DNA from: Acidaminococcaceae bacterium
GTDB taxonomy: Bacteria > Bacillota > Negativicutes > Acidaminococcales > Acidaminococcaceae
Assembly (NCBI GenBank): GCA_024405585.1
Contig: JAKSOM010000006.1
Location: 1-19,022 of the forward strand
Length of the DNA: 19,022 nucleotides
Reading direction: 5' to 3'
The position numbers and the translations under genes were made by a program. Positions 1 through 7,795 of this stretch are shown in pieces. A model generated the notes under the pieces. That model saw only the letters and a program-made list of their open reading frames with translations, was not told where the DNA came from and ran no database searches. The first letter of the stretch is position 1; each line of letters opens with the position of its first letter.

Positions 1-876
1 ACCCGCTTCCCGAATGGCATCCAAAAAGCATCTTGCCGCCGCCTTCCCCTCCGGGTCCGGCGCAGTGATATGATGGGCATCACAATTGGCCCCATAACCC
101 ACCAGTTCCGCATAGATCTTCGCCCCCCGTTTTTGAGCGTGGGAAAGTTCCTCCAAAACCAGGACCCCAGCCCCTTCGCTCAAAACAAAACCGTTCCGGT
201 CCTTGTCAAAAGGCCGGGAGGCCTTTGTCGGTTCATCATTACGGGTGCTCAAGGCATGCATATTGGTGAAGCCGGCAATGCCCATAACATTCACCGCCGC
301 CTCACTGCCCCCCGCCAGCATCACATCCGCATCACCGAACTGAATGCTGCGGAAAGCATTGCCGATGGCATGGCTGCCGGTGGCGCAGGCGGTTTGCATA
401 CACATATTTGGCCCCTTAAGGTTGTGGGCAATGGCAATCTCGCCGCTCACCATATTGCCGATAATCATGGGGATAAAGAAAGGACTGACAAAGCGGGGGC
501 CCTTTTCCTTGTAACGCAGGGTCTGCTCCACAAAGGTGTTCAGGCCGCCAATGCCGCTGCCCACCAGCACACCGATTCGGTAAGGGTCTTCCGCCGCCAA
601 ATTTAGGGACGCATCCTTAATCGCCATGCCGGCCGCAGCCACGGCCAACTGGGCCACCCGGTCCATCCGGCGGCCCTCCTTTTTGTCCCCATAGTTGGCG
701 AAGTCAAAACCCTTCACTTCGCCCGCAATCTTCACAGCAAAATTGGTTGTATCAAAATGAGTTATGGGTCCGATGCCGCTTTCCCCCTTGAGCAGGTTCT
801 CCCACATGGACTGTGCCGTCAGGCCCAGGGGGGTCATCGCACCTATCCCAGTAACAACGACTCTTCTTTTTTCCAC
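1..876 (-). CDS. fabF: 3-oxoacyl-ACP synthase II (KASII), 3' end cut by window edge
   Basis: Condensing enzyme that elongates acyl-ACP with malonyl-ACP in cytoplasmic type II fatty acid synthesis. Translation from a GTG at 876-874 gives VEKRRVVVTGIGAMTPLG, the typical FabF N-terminus, and the frame stays open to base 1 (292 codons of about 410). The active-site Cys in QTACATGSHA is codon 164 (bases 385-387), matching Cys163 of the family. The two catalytic His residues of FabF lie beyond the window. The GTG start is chosen because GGAG lies 7 nt upstream and an in-frame TGA lies shortly before it. It is last in the visible fab cluster, 66 nt after acpP, with a stem-loop in the gap. Identity is secure; only completeness is unknown. 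Confidence 0.95.
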   Translation of the reverse strand, partial: MEKRRVVVTGIGAMTPLGLTAQSMWENLLKGESGIGPITHFDTTNFAVKIAGEVKGFDFANYGDKKEGRRMDRVAQLAVAAAGMAIKDASLNLAAEDPYRIGVLVGSGIGGLNTFVEQTLRYKEKGPRFVSPFFIPMIIGNMVSGEIAIAHNLKGPNMCMQTACATGSHAIGNAFRSIQFGDADVMLAGGSEAAVNVMGIAGFTNMHALSTRNDEPTKASRPFDKDRNGFVLSEGAGVLVLEELSHAQKRGAKIYAELVGYGANCDAHHITAPDPEGKAAARCFLDAIREAG

Positions 877-904
877 GGTTTCACTCCACAAATATCACTA
901 AATA

Positions 905-927
905 GGGGCTCGAAACACGAGCCCCTG
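905..927 (-). terminator. stem-loop between acpP and fabF (processing or partial attenuation)
   Basis: A perfect 9-bp inverted repeat (AGGGGCTCG / CGAGCCCCT, arms 905-913 and 919-927) encloses a 5-nt loop. On the minus strand it follows the acpP stop by about 15 nt. No run of U follows (the next bases read ATTTAGTG), so a full intrinsic terminator is unlikely. A hairpin here could stabilise the upstream acpP message or reduce read-through into fabF, which fits the high demand for acyl carrier protein. The structure is seen; the role is inference. Confidence 0.55.
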
Positions 928-942
928 ACTTAGATATGACGA

Positions 943-1179
943 TTATTTGATTTCTTCTTCAAGCATCACAACCGCATCACGCACGGTATGGATCTTTTCC
1001 GCTTTTTCATCAGGAATCTCGATTTCAAACTCTTCTTCAAAAGCCATAATCAGTTCCACGATATCCAGGGAATCAGCCCCCAAATCGTCAATGAACTTGG
1101 AATCCATCTCCACTGCATCCTCAGCCAGTTCCAACTGCTCGCAAACGATTTTTCTGACCCTGTCAAATGTTTTCTCCAT
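943..1179 (-). CDS. acpP: acyl carrier protein
   Basis: Small acidic carrier protein that holds growing acyl chains on a phosphopantetheine arm. The 78-aa product has the usual length. It carries the DSLD attachment motif ([11 protein letters not shown]), whose serine is residue 37, the site modified by holo-ACP synthase. The four-helix pattern and the acidic helix after the DSL motif are as in the family. A very strong ribosome site, AAGGAGG, lies just upstream of ATG 1179, in keeping with high expression. It sits between fabG and fabF, a classic position. Confidence 0.98.
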   Translation of the reverse strand: MEKTFDRVRKIVCEQLELAEDAVEMDSKFIDDLGADSLDIVELIMAFEEEFEIEIPDEKAEKIHTVRDAVVMLEEEIK

Positions 1180-1223
1180 TCTTTCACCTCCTTACTTAAG
1201 ATTTTCTTTAGTAATCATCACAG

Positions 1224-1238
1224 GTAGTATTTTACTAC
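1224..1238 (-). other. short stem-loop spanning the fabG stop codon
   Basis: GTAGTA-TTT-TACTAC forms a 6-bp perfect stem with a 3-nt loop and contains the TAG stop of fabG (1235-1237). It is too AT-rich and too short to be a convincing terminator and has no U-tract. It might modestly affect RNA stability between fabG and acpP. The inverted repeat is visible; function is unknown. Confidence 0.3.
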
Positions 1239-1984
1239 ATAAGCATGCCGCCGTCAACATGTAAAATTTGTCCCGTAATATAATCCGCATCTTCACTGGC
1301 CAAAAACACCACCGCCTTGGCTATATCCTCCGGCTCACCCATGCGTCCCAGAGGTATCATTTTCAATGCTCCCTCCACTGCGGAATCCCCAAGTTTATCC
1401 GTCATGGAAGTACGGATGAAGCCCGGTGCAACCGCATTGGCCGTAATATTCCGGGAAGCCAGTTCCTTGGCAACGGACTTGGTGAAACCGATGACCCCCG
1501 CCTTGGCCGCTGCATAGTTGGCCTGGCCTGCATTGCCCGCCACTCCCACTACACTGGAAACGGAAATGATTCTGCCGTAACGGTTTTTCATCATGTATTT
1601 CGTCACCGCCTTAGTAGTGTTGAAGACACCCTTCAAATCCACCGCCAGCACGCTGTCCCATTCCTCTTCTTTCATACGGAGCAGCAGATTGTCCCTGTTG
1701 ATGCCGGCGTTATTCACCAAAATATCAATCCTGCCAAAGGCCCTGACGCCCTGCTCCACCATCTCCGCCGCACTGTTGAAATCCGCCACATTACCCTCAG
1801 CCAGCACCGCCCTGCGTCCCAAGGCATTGATGGACTCCTGCACCTGGCGGGCATCGGCGAAGTTTTCTTCACCCACATAGTTGACAATTACATCTGCGCC
1901 CTCCTGAGCCAACCGCAAAGCAACGGTGGCCCCGATGCCACGGCTGGCACCGGTCACCAGAGCGACTTTATTTTCCAATCTCAT
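1235..1984 (-). CDS. fabG: 3-oxoacyl-ACP reductase (SDR family)
   Basis: NADPH-dependent reductase that converts 3-oxoacyl-ACP to 3-hydroxyacyl-ACP. The 249-aa product is a complete classical short-chain dehydrogenase: cofactor motif TGASRGIG at residues 11-18, NNAG at 91-94, and a catalytic triad of Ser144, Tyr157 and Lys161 in ISVSSV...NYAAAKAG. The C-terminus ITGQILHVDGGMLM is typical of FabG. ATG 1984 lies inside the last codons of fabD (17-nt overlap in another frame). GGAGAG about 8 nt upstream acts as ribosome site, so translation is probably coupled to the end of fabD. The operon position between fabD and acpP supports FabG over a generic SDR. Confidence 0.97.
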   Translation of the reverse strand: MRLENKVALVTGASRGIGATVALRLAQEGADVIVNYVGEENFADARQVQESINALGRRAVLAEGNVADFNSAAEMVEQGVRAFGRIDILVNNAGINRDNLLLRMKEEEWDSVLAVDLKGVFNTTKAVTKYMMKNRYGRIISVSSVVGVAGNAGQANYAAAKAGVIGFTKSVAKELASRNITANAVAPGFIRTSMTDKLGDSAVEGALKMIPLGRMGEPEDIAKAVVFLASEDADYITGQILHVDGGMLM

Positions 1985-2906
1985 TCAAAGTACTCTCCAA
2001 ACTTGCCACATCTTCCACATTGTAACAACGCACATCTTTGTTGATTTTCTTCATAAACCCGGACAGCACAGTACCCGGCCCCACTTCCACAAAGGTATCA
2101 AAACCTTCCTTAATCATCCTCTTGACGGATTTTTCCCACTGCACCGGGGAAGCCGCCTGCCGCACCAGAAGTTTCTTGATGGTCTCCGCCTCCTGCACCG
2201 GTTTGGCATTCACATTAGCATAGACAGGAACCCTGGCATCAGCGAATTTCACCGCATCCAGCAACTTTGCCAGTTTTTTGGCCGCCGGCTTCATCAAAGT
2301 GGAATGGAAGGGAGCGGACACGGGCAACTCCAAAGCCCTCTTGGCCCCGCCTTTTTTCAACGCCTTAATGGCGGCTTGCACCCCTTTTTTGGTACCGGCT
2401 ATCACCACCTGGCCAGGACAGTTGAAATTCACCGCCTGCACCGCCTCACCGGTTTTTTCTTCCTCCTTTTACCGCGTCCCCACAGACCCCCTCCCTTCCA
2501 CGCCCCGCCCCGCTGCCAATCTGAGCTCCTCGACGGGCACCGCCTCCTGCATATAGGTGCCCCGGGCCCTGACGCTGATTAGGGCCTCTTCATAACCCAT
2601 GACCCCCGCCACAACCAAAGCGGAGTACTCTCCCAAACTATGACCTGCCACCGCCTCCGGAACAACCCCCTTCTGACGCAATACCGCTGCCACAGCCACG
2701 CTGACGGCCAAAAGTGCGGGTTGGGTGTTGAAAGTGAGACGGAGGTGTTCCTCCGGACCATAGAACATCATATTGGTCAAGGGCATATCCAAAGCCGCAT
2801 CCGCGGCATGGAACGCATTTCTGACCACAATATATTTTTCAAACAACTCCCTGCCCATGCCCACATACTGTGAACCCTGGCCAGGAAAAATAAACGCCAA
2901 TTTCAT
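1968..2906 (-). pseudogene. fabD: malonyl-CoA:ACP transacylase, interrupted by in-frame stop (natural or sequence error)
   Basis: FabD loads malonyl onto ACP. The frame from ATG 2906 starts MKLAFIFPGQGSQYVGMG and carries the nucleophile motif GHSLG (Ser90). The C-terminal part resumes with QAVNFNCPGQVVIAG and carries the catalytic His at overall codon 201 (PFHS), ending at 1968. Between them the frame hits TAA at 2471-2469 (codon 146). Both halves are in the same frame and the total of 312 codons is normal for FabD. Codons of roughly 126-150 do not read as FabD: the conserved G-x-GAMAAI-like segment is lost, and the coding strand is extremely G-rich there. In the next frame a short stretch reads VCGDAVK, and dropping one G then restores EEEKTGEA, suggesting compensating indels. 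The start overlaps the plsX stop (ATGA). Because FabD is essential and the flanks are intact, assembly error is at least as likely as a real break. Confidence 0.85.
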
Positions 2907-3919
2907 ACGCTACCTACCATATTTTTATTCTGCTGAATCCGCTCCGCAATAACATCGGTCACATTATTCTTCACAAACTCAATTGTAATACCAATGGCAT
3001 TGGTAATGGCATAGGCCTTACTGTTGCCATGACAAATGACAAAGGGTGCTTTGATTCCTAAAAGCAGCGCCCCGCCATATTTGTTGGGATCCATCTTGCT
3101 GCGAAGTTTCTCCATGGCCGGTCTGATCAATCCGCCGCCCAATTTGGTGAGCAGCCCGCTGGTCAGGATGGCCTCCTTCATCAGCATAAAAATGGTTTTG
3201 GCCAACCCCTCACCAAACTTCAAAAGGGCATTGCCTACGAAACCGTCGCACACCACCACATCCGTACCCCCGGTGGTAATATCCCGTCCTTCAATATTTC
3301 CCTGGAAATTTATTTCCTTGCAGGCCTTCAAAAGAGGGAAGGTGGCCTGGGCCTGTTCGTTTCCCTTGGTCTCCTCCGCCCCAATGTTCAAAAGACCCAC
3401 ACGGGGTTTCAGGATGTGCAGAATCTTTTCCGCATACACGCTGCCCATAATGGCACTCTGTACCAGATTGCTGGGCTTGGCATCCACATTGGCACCCGCA
3501 TCCACCAGCACCGCCCCCTTCCCCATGCCGGGGATGGTCAGGCCGATGGCGGGACGCTCCACGCCCTTGATACGACCAGTCAAAAGGGTTGCCGCCGTCA
3601 TGGCCGCCCCCGTGGAGCCGGCGGAGACCACCGCATCGCAGAGGCCCTGCCTCAACATTCTGGCCGCCACCACAATGCTGGCATCCTTCTTTTGCTTCAC
3701 AGCCATAGCCGGATGTTCATCCATCTCAATTACCTGACTGGCATTATGGACCCGTACCCGGTCATCCTTAATACCCAACTTGGCAAGCACTTCCTCAATC
3801 TTGACGGCATCACCGATGAGAATCGTTTCGCAGGCAAATTTTTTCACCGCATCCACGGCCCCCTGCACCAGTTCCGTCAAACCGTAGTCAGTGCCCATTA
3901 CATCAACCGCTATTTTCAT
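2903..3919 (-). CDS. plsX: phosphate acyltransferase PlsX
   Basis: Converts acyl-ACP to acyl-phosphate, the donor used by PlsY in phospholipid synthesis; a peripheral membrane enzyme in Bacillota. The 338-aa product has the expected length and the PlsX landmarks: N-terminus MKIAVDVMGTDYG (the usual form is closer to MGGDYAP, so the loop is slightly divergent), VSAGSTGAAM, IGAEETKGNE, VCDGFVGNALLKFGEGLA and a C-terminal GGALLLGI. The ribosome site is poor (only a GGAG about 20 nt upstream), so translation may depend on the preceding small gene 33 nt away. Its TGA overlaps the fabD ATG by 4 nt. In many Firmicutes fabH and an enoyl reductase gene stand between plsX and fabD; here they do not. 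Confidence 0.96.
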   Translation of the reverse strand: MKIAVDVMGTDYGLTELVQGAVDAVKKFACETILIGDAVKIEEVLAKLGIKDDRVRVHNASQVIEMDEHPAMAVKQKKDASIVVAARMLRQGLCDAVVSAGSTGAAMTAATLLTGRIKGVERPAIGLTIPGMGKGAVLVDAGANVDAKPSNLVQSAIMGSVYAEKILHILKPRVGLLNIGAEETKGNEQAQATFPLLKACKEINFQGNIEGRDITTGGTDVVVCDGFVGNALLKFGEGLAKTIFMLMKEAILTSGLLTKLGGGLIRPAMEKLRSKMDPNKYGGALLLGIKAPFVICHGNSKAYAITNAIGITIEFVKNNVTDVIAERIQQNKNMVGSV

Positions 3920-3952
3920 GGCTTTTAACCGATTTCTACCGCTCCCGAAAAC

Positions 3953-4150
3953 TCAACCCTTAATTTTTTTGTTGCAGTCCTCAATAAATTTGTCCACATC
4001 GATCCCATGGGCACCCGCCCCCTGGCCGATGGTTTCAAAATGGGCCGCCATGCAACCTACACAGCCCAACCCGTATTCCGCAAAAACCTCCATAATTTCA
4101 GGATGGTTCTGCACCGCATCAATGATGCCAGTATCCTTAGTAATTTCCAT
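3953..4150 (-). CDS. small CxxC redox-disulfide protein (DUF1858-like)
   Basis: A 65-aa cytoplasmic protein with a single CVGC motif (GLGCVGCMAAHFETIGQGA). It fits the DUF1858 / hybrid-cluster-protein-associated disulfide domain pattern: a short helix with 'ITKDTGIIDAV', then 'EYGLGCVGC' and 'ETIGQGAGAHGID'. Members occur beside ScdA/RIC-like and redox proteins, but their exact role is unknown. ATG 4150 is preceded by GGAGGG with 4 nt spacing. It lies 51 nt after pheT and 33 nt before plsX, so it is probably co-transcribed with both. Family assignment is from pattern recognition; function is not established. Confidence 0.8.
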   Translation of the reverse strand: MEITKDTGIIDAVQNHPEIMEVFAEYGLGCVGCMAAHFETIGQGAGAHGIDVDKFIEDCNKKIKG

Positions 4151-4201
4151 AATTCCCTCCTCTTTTCTACACTCTATCCACTACACTCTAATCGCTAAAC
4201 C

Positions 4202-6649
4202 CTATTCCCTGAGTTTGCCTTCATATTCTTCTGCCACCTTGGCCAAAATCTGCTTCATGCTGGCATCCACTTCACCATCGGTCAAGGTCCTGTCCTCTGC
4301 CTGGTAGTAAAGTTTAAAGGCCAAGGATTTCTTATCCGCACCGATCTTGTCGCTGGTGAACAAATCGAAGACCACCACATCCTTGAGCAACTCGCCGCCA
4401 TGCTTCCGGATAACCGTCTCCAGCTCCGCATCCGTAACCCCAGCCGGCACCACCACGCTGATGTCCCTCTGCATGCCAGGGAACTTGGGCATATGGCTGT
4501 ACTTGGGGATGCGGGTTGCAAATTGTACCAAAGGAGCCAGTTCCATCTCCAGAACAAAACTCTCTTCCTGCAAATCGTAGGCCCCGCTGACACTGGGATG
4601 CAACTGGCCGAAACTGCCAATCTTCTCCCCGTTCAGCACCACATCACAACTCTTGCCGGGATGCAAATAAACTTCCTCGGAACGAATGAAGGTGTAACCT
4701 TCCACCCCAAGATGTTCCAACAGACCTTCCGCCAGGCCCTTCACATCAAAGAAATCCACACAACCGCACTTGCAGCACCAGCTCAAATCACGGTTCCTGC
4801 CGCTGAGCACCAGGGCAATCCGCATGGGTTCAGCGGGGAAATTCTCCAGGGGCAACTCCTGGGGCAAATATACCCTGCCCGTTTCGAAGATAGCCACCCG
4901 CTCCGCCTGCCGGGCCAAATTGTAATTGGCTATGCTGAGCAAACTGGGAAAGAGCATGGTCCGCATCACCTTGAAATCATCCGTAATGGGATTAATCAGG
5001 GGGATAACCTTCCTGCGGCCGTCCTCCGCCGGCACCGCCACCTTATCAAAGGTGTTTTCATTTATAAAACTGTAAGTCATCACTTCGTCAAGACCGGCGC
5101 CGGCCAAATAGTCCTGCACCAGATCCTTCACATCGTCCGTCTCGGACTGACGGCCCTGGGCCATGCCCAAAGCGGGATAATGACTCTCGATATAATCCAA
5201 ACCATGAATACGGGCAACCTCTTCGGAAATATCCGCCGCCTCCGTAACATCATTCCGCCAGCTGGGAGCCACAATCTTCAGATTGCCATTATTTTCTTCC
5301 ACCTGGAACTGCAGACCACGGAGAATCCGCACCATCTCCCCTACGGGAATATCCATGCCGATGCGGCCGCTGATGACTTGAGCCGTGGTATTGATAACGG
5401 CGGGCTTCACTTCCTTCGGATAACTCTCCACAATGCCTGAAACCGTCTCACAGGCCCCCATCTCCTCCAAAAGATGGGCCGCCCGGTTCAAGGCATTATG
5501 GGTCAAAATGGTATCCACACCCCGCTCGAAACGGCCGGAGGCCTCACTTCTCAAACCCAAAGCCCTGCTGGTACGCCGGATGCTGGGGCCGTTGAAAGAT
5601 GCCGCCTCAAGCAGTACGTTACGAGTGGCAGAAGTTACTTCCGTATCCAAACCGCCCATCACGCCGCCCAGGCCCACTGCCCGCTTGCCGTCGGCAATAA
5701 CAATCATGCTGTCGTCCAACACCCTTTCCTTTTCGTCCAGAGTAACCAGTTTTTCACCTTTGCCGCCCCTGCGGACAACCAAAGTATGGTCCTCCACCTT
5801 GTCGTAATCATAAGCGTGCATGGGCTGTCCCAATTCCAACATCACATAGTTGGTCACATCCACCACATTGCTGATGGGCCGCATACCGCAGGCCCGCAAA
5901 CGTTTCTTCATCCAGTCCGGACTGGGACCAATCTTAATATTCTTCAGCATCCTGGCGGCAAAACGGGGACACAAATCCTCCGCCTCAATCCTGATGGCCG
6001 CCAATTCCCTGATATCGCCCCCTGCCGCTTCCTTCACTTCCAATTCCGGCATCCGCATGGGGCAACCGGTGATGGCCGCAATCTCCCGGGCCAAACCGAT
6101 CATACTGAAGCAATCCGCCCTGTTGCTGGTAAGGTCAATATCAATCACAATATCGTCCAACCCCAAAATCTTCTTCACATCCACACCGATTGGAGTATCC
6201 GGCGGCAGAATAAAAATACCGTTTCTCTCCTCCGGCAACAACAATTTGCTGTCAATGCCCAATTCATCCGCACTGCAAAGCATACCGAAGGAATCCAGGC
6301 CACGCATTTTGGCCTTCTTCAGCTTCAGCCCATCCGGATTATGTCCGCTGGGAGGCAGGGTGGCACCCACCGTAGCCACGGGCACCATATCATATTGTTT
6401 CACATTTTGGGCACCGGTCAGAATCTGGACAATCCCCTGACCGTAATCCATCATACAAACCCACAGGTGGTCGGAATCCGGATGACGGTAAATCTCCATC
6501 ACCTTCCCCGTCAGCACCCCGCTGACACCTGCGCCCAAATCCTTCACTGTTTCCACTTCCAGGCCGGCCCTGGTAATCCTATCCACCAGTTCGGCAACAG
6601 GAATATTGATATCCACATATTGTTTCAACCACTCCAATGATGCTAACAT
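4202..6649 (-). CDS. pheT: phenylalanyl-tRNA synthetase beta subunit
   Basis: Beta chain of the (alpha-beta)2 enzyme that charges tRNA-Phe; it supplies tRNA binding and editing. At 815 aa it is full length for the bacterial type. In order: an N-terminal tRNA-binding OB-fold (about residues 40-150, GKVMEIYRHPDSDHLWV...LTGAQNV), the B3/B4 editing region (about 205-375), B5 (about 410-485), the synthetase-like core (about 490-690) and a C-terminal FDX-ACB domain (about 720-814, PKFPGMQRDISVVV). ATG 6649 is 12 nt after the pheS stop with GGGGGAAAGGG in between. One oddity is a four-cysteine cluster, WCCKCGC at 624-630, just before the conserved VDFFDVKG. Confidence 0.97.
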   Translation of the reverse strand: MLASLEWLKQYVDINIPVAELVDRITRAGLEVETVKDLGAGVSGVLTGKVMEIYRHPDSDHLWVCMMDYGQGIVQILTGAQNVKQYDMVPVATVGATLPPSGHNPDGLKLKKAKMRGLDSFGMLCSADELGIDSKLLLPEERNGIFILPPDTPIGVDVKKILGLDDIVIDIDLTSNRADCFSMIGLAREIAAITGCPMRMPELEVKEAAGGDIRELAAIRIEAEDLCPRFAARMLKNIKIGPSPDWMKKRLRACGMRPISNVVDVTNYVMLELGQPMHAYDYDKVEDHTLVVRRGGKGEKLVTLDEKERVLDDSMIVIADGKRAVGLGGVMGGLDTEVTSATRNVLLEAASFNGPSIRRTSRALGLRSEASGRFERGVDTILTHNALNRAAHLLEEMGACETVSGIVESYPKEVKPAVINTTAQVISGRIGMDIPVGEMVRILRGLQFQVEENNGNLKIVAPSWRNDVTEAADISEEVARIHGLDYIESHYPALGMAQGRQSETDDVKDLVQDYLAGAGLDEVMTYSFINENTFDKVAVPAEDGRRKVIPLINPITDDFKVMRTMLFPSLLSIANYNLARQAERVAIFETGRVYLPQELPLENFPAEPMRIALVLSGRNRDLSWCCKCGCVDFFDVKGLAEGLLEHLGVEGYTFIRSEEVYLHPGKSCDVVLNGEKIGSFGQLHPSVSGAYDLQEESFVLEMELAPLVQFATRIPKYSHMPKFPGMQRDISVVVPAGVTDAELETVIRKHGGELLKDVVVFDLFTSDKIGADKKSLAFKLYYQAEDRTLTDGEVDASMKQILAKVAEEYEGKLRE

Positions 6650-6661
6650 ACCCTTTCCCCC

Positions 6662-7687
6662 TTACCTGAACTGATGTACGAACCGCAAATCGTTCTCAAA
6701 GAACAATCTCAGATCGTCAATGCCGTACTTCAACATGGCAATACGCTCCACCCCCATGCCAAAGGCAAACCCTGTCATAAGGTCGGGGTCATAACCGCTC
6801 ATCCGCAACACATTGGGGTGCACCATGCCGCTGCCCAAAATCTCCAGCCAACCGGAGTTTTTGCACACCCGGCAACCCTTGCCGCCGCAAATCACACAAC
6901 TGATATCCACCTCTACAGAGGGCTCCGTAAAGGGGAAATAACTGGGACGGAGACGGACCTTCACACTGCTTCCGAAAATCTCTTTCAAGAACAGCTCCAA
7001 AGTCCCCTTCAAATCCGCCAAACTGATATTTTTGTCCACCACCAAACCTTCCACCTGATGGAACATAGGAGAATGGGTGGCATCATAATCGCACCGGTAA
7101 ACCGTACCCGGGGCAATCATTCTGATGGGAGTGTTGGGCTCCAAAGATTGCATAGTACGGGCCTGAATGGGACTGGTCTGGGTCCGGAGCAAATACTCGT
7201 TGGTGATATAAAACGTATCCTGCATATCCCGGGCCGGATGGTCCTTGGGCAGGTTCAGGGCCTCAAAATTGAAATAGTCGTTCTCAATCTCCGGACCTTC
7301 CTTCACATCAAAACCCATCCGCATAAAAATCTTCTTGATTTCCCTCAAAGTCAAGGTAATGGGATGCAAATGACCGTGGGCCGGCTGTCTGCCCGGCAGG
7401 GTGATATCCACCTTCTCATGGGCCAGTTTGTATTCCAAGGCCTTGGCTTCCAGTTCCTCCGTCTTTTTCTCAATGATTCCCGTCAGCTCCGACTTGATGT
7501 CATTGACAATCTGACCAATCCTGGGCCTTTCCTCTGCGGACAACTTCCCCATACCCCGAAGAATTTCCGTCATAGGGCCCTTCTTGCCCAGATATTTGAT
7601 TTTCAACTCCCTCAACCCGTCCAAATCGGCAGCGGCATCCAACAACTCCACCGCCTGTTTTCTCAGGGCTTCCAATTCCTCACGCAT
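6662..7687 (-). CDS. pheS: phenylalanyl-tRNA synthetase alpha subunit
   Basis: Catalytic subunit of class II phenylalanyl-tRNA synthetase. The 341-aa product has an N-terminal coiled-coil (about residues 1-90) and class II core: [15 protein letters not shown] at 131-145, motif 2 [18 protein letters not shown] at 194-211, and motif 3 [17 protein letters not shown] at 306-322. A CxxC-x4-CxxC knuckle (Cys264, 267, 272, 275) precedes [17 protein letters not shown], as seen in many Firmicute PheS proteins. ATG 7687 has AGGAG about 5 nt upstream. The 108-nt spacer to the glutamine synthetase gene is too short for a T-box leader and holds no clear promoter. Confidence 0.97.
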   Translation of the reverse strand: MREELEALRKQAVELLDAAADLDGLRELKIKYLGKKGPMTEILRGMGKLSAEERPRIGQIVNDIKSELTGIIEKKTEELEAKALEYKLAHEKVDITLPGRQPAHGHLHPITLTLREIKKIFMRMGFDVKEGPEIENDYFNFEALNLPKDHPARDMQDTFYITNEYLLRTQTSPIQARTMQSLEPNTPIRMIAPGTVYRCDYDATHSPMFHQVEGLVVDKNISLADLKGTLELFLKEIFGSSVKVRLRPSYFPFTEPSVEVDISCVICGGKGCRVCKNSGWLEILGSGMVHPNVLRMSGYDPDLMTGFAFGMGVERIAMLKYGIDDLRLFFENDLRFVHQFR

Positions 7688-7795
7688 AATATCTCCTAAC
7701 CCTCAATCCATAATATTCCGCTTGTAGTCGTGATAACGTTTTTCCTACTTCTGCATATTCTTCCACATTTCAATCTCTAACTTGGAAACCTTGGC

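Noticed and set aside
70..606. Plus-strand 178-codon frame opposite fabF
   Set aside because: It is the complement of a clear fabF coding sequence, rich in His and Arg from antisense codons, with no ribosome site. The many other plus-strand frames opposite fabG, pheT, priA and the synthetase genes were rejected for the same reason.
2441..2469. Independent downstream gene starting at GTG 2441 with the AGGAGG after the fabD stop
   Set aside because: The AGGAGG is about 20 nt from the in-frame GTG, and the product would be only the C-terminal half of FabD; a broken or mis-sequenced single gene explains it better.
4168..4190. Direct repeat TACACTCTA (4168-4176 and 4182-4190) between pheT and the CxxC gene
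   Set aside because: Nine-nt copies in a 51-nt gap, with no symmetry or link to a promoter; probably slippage.
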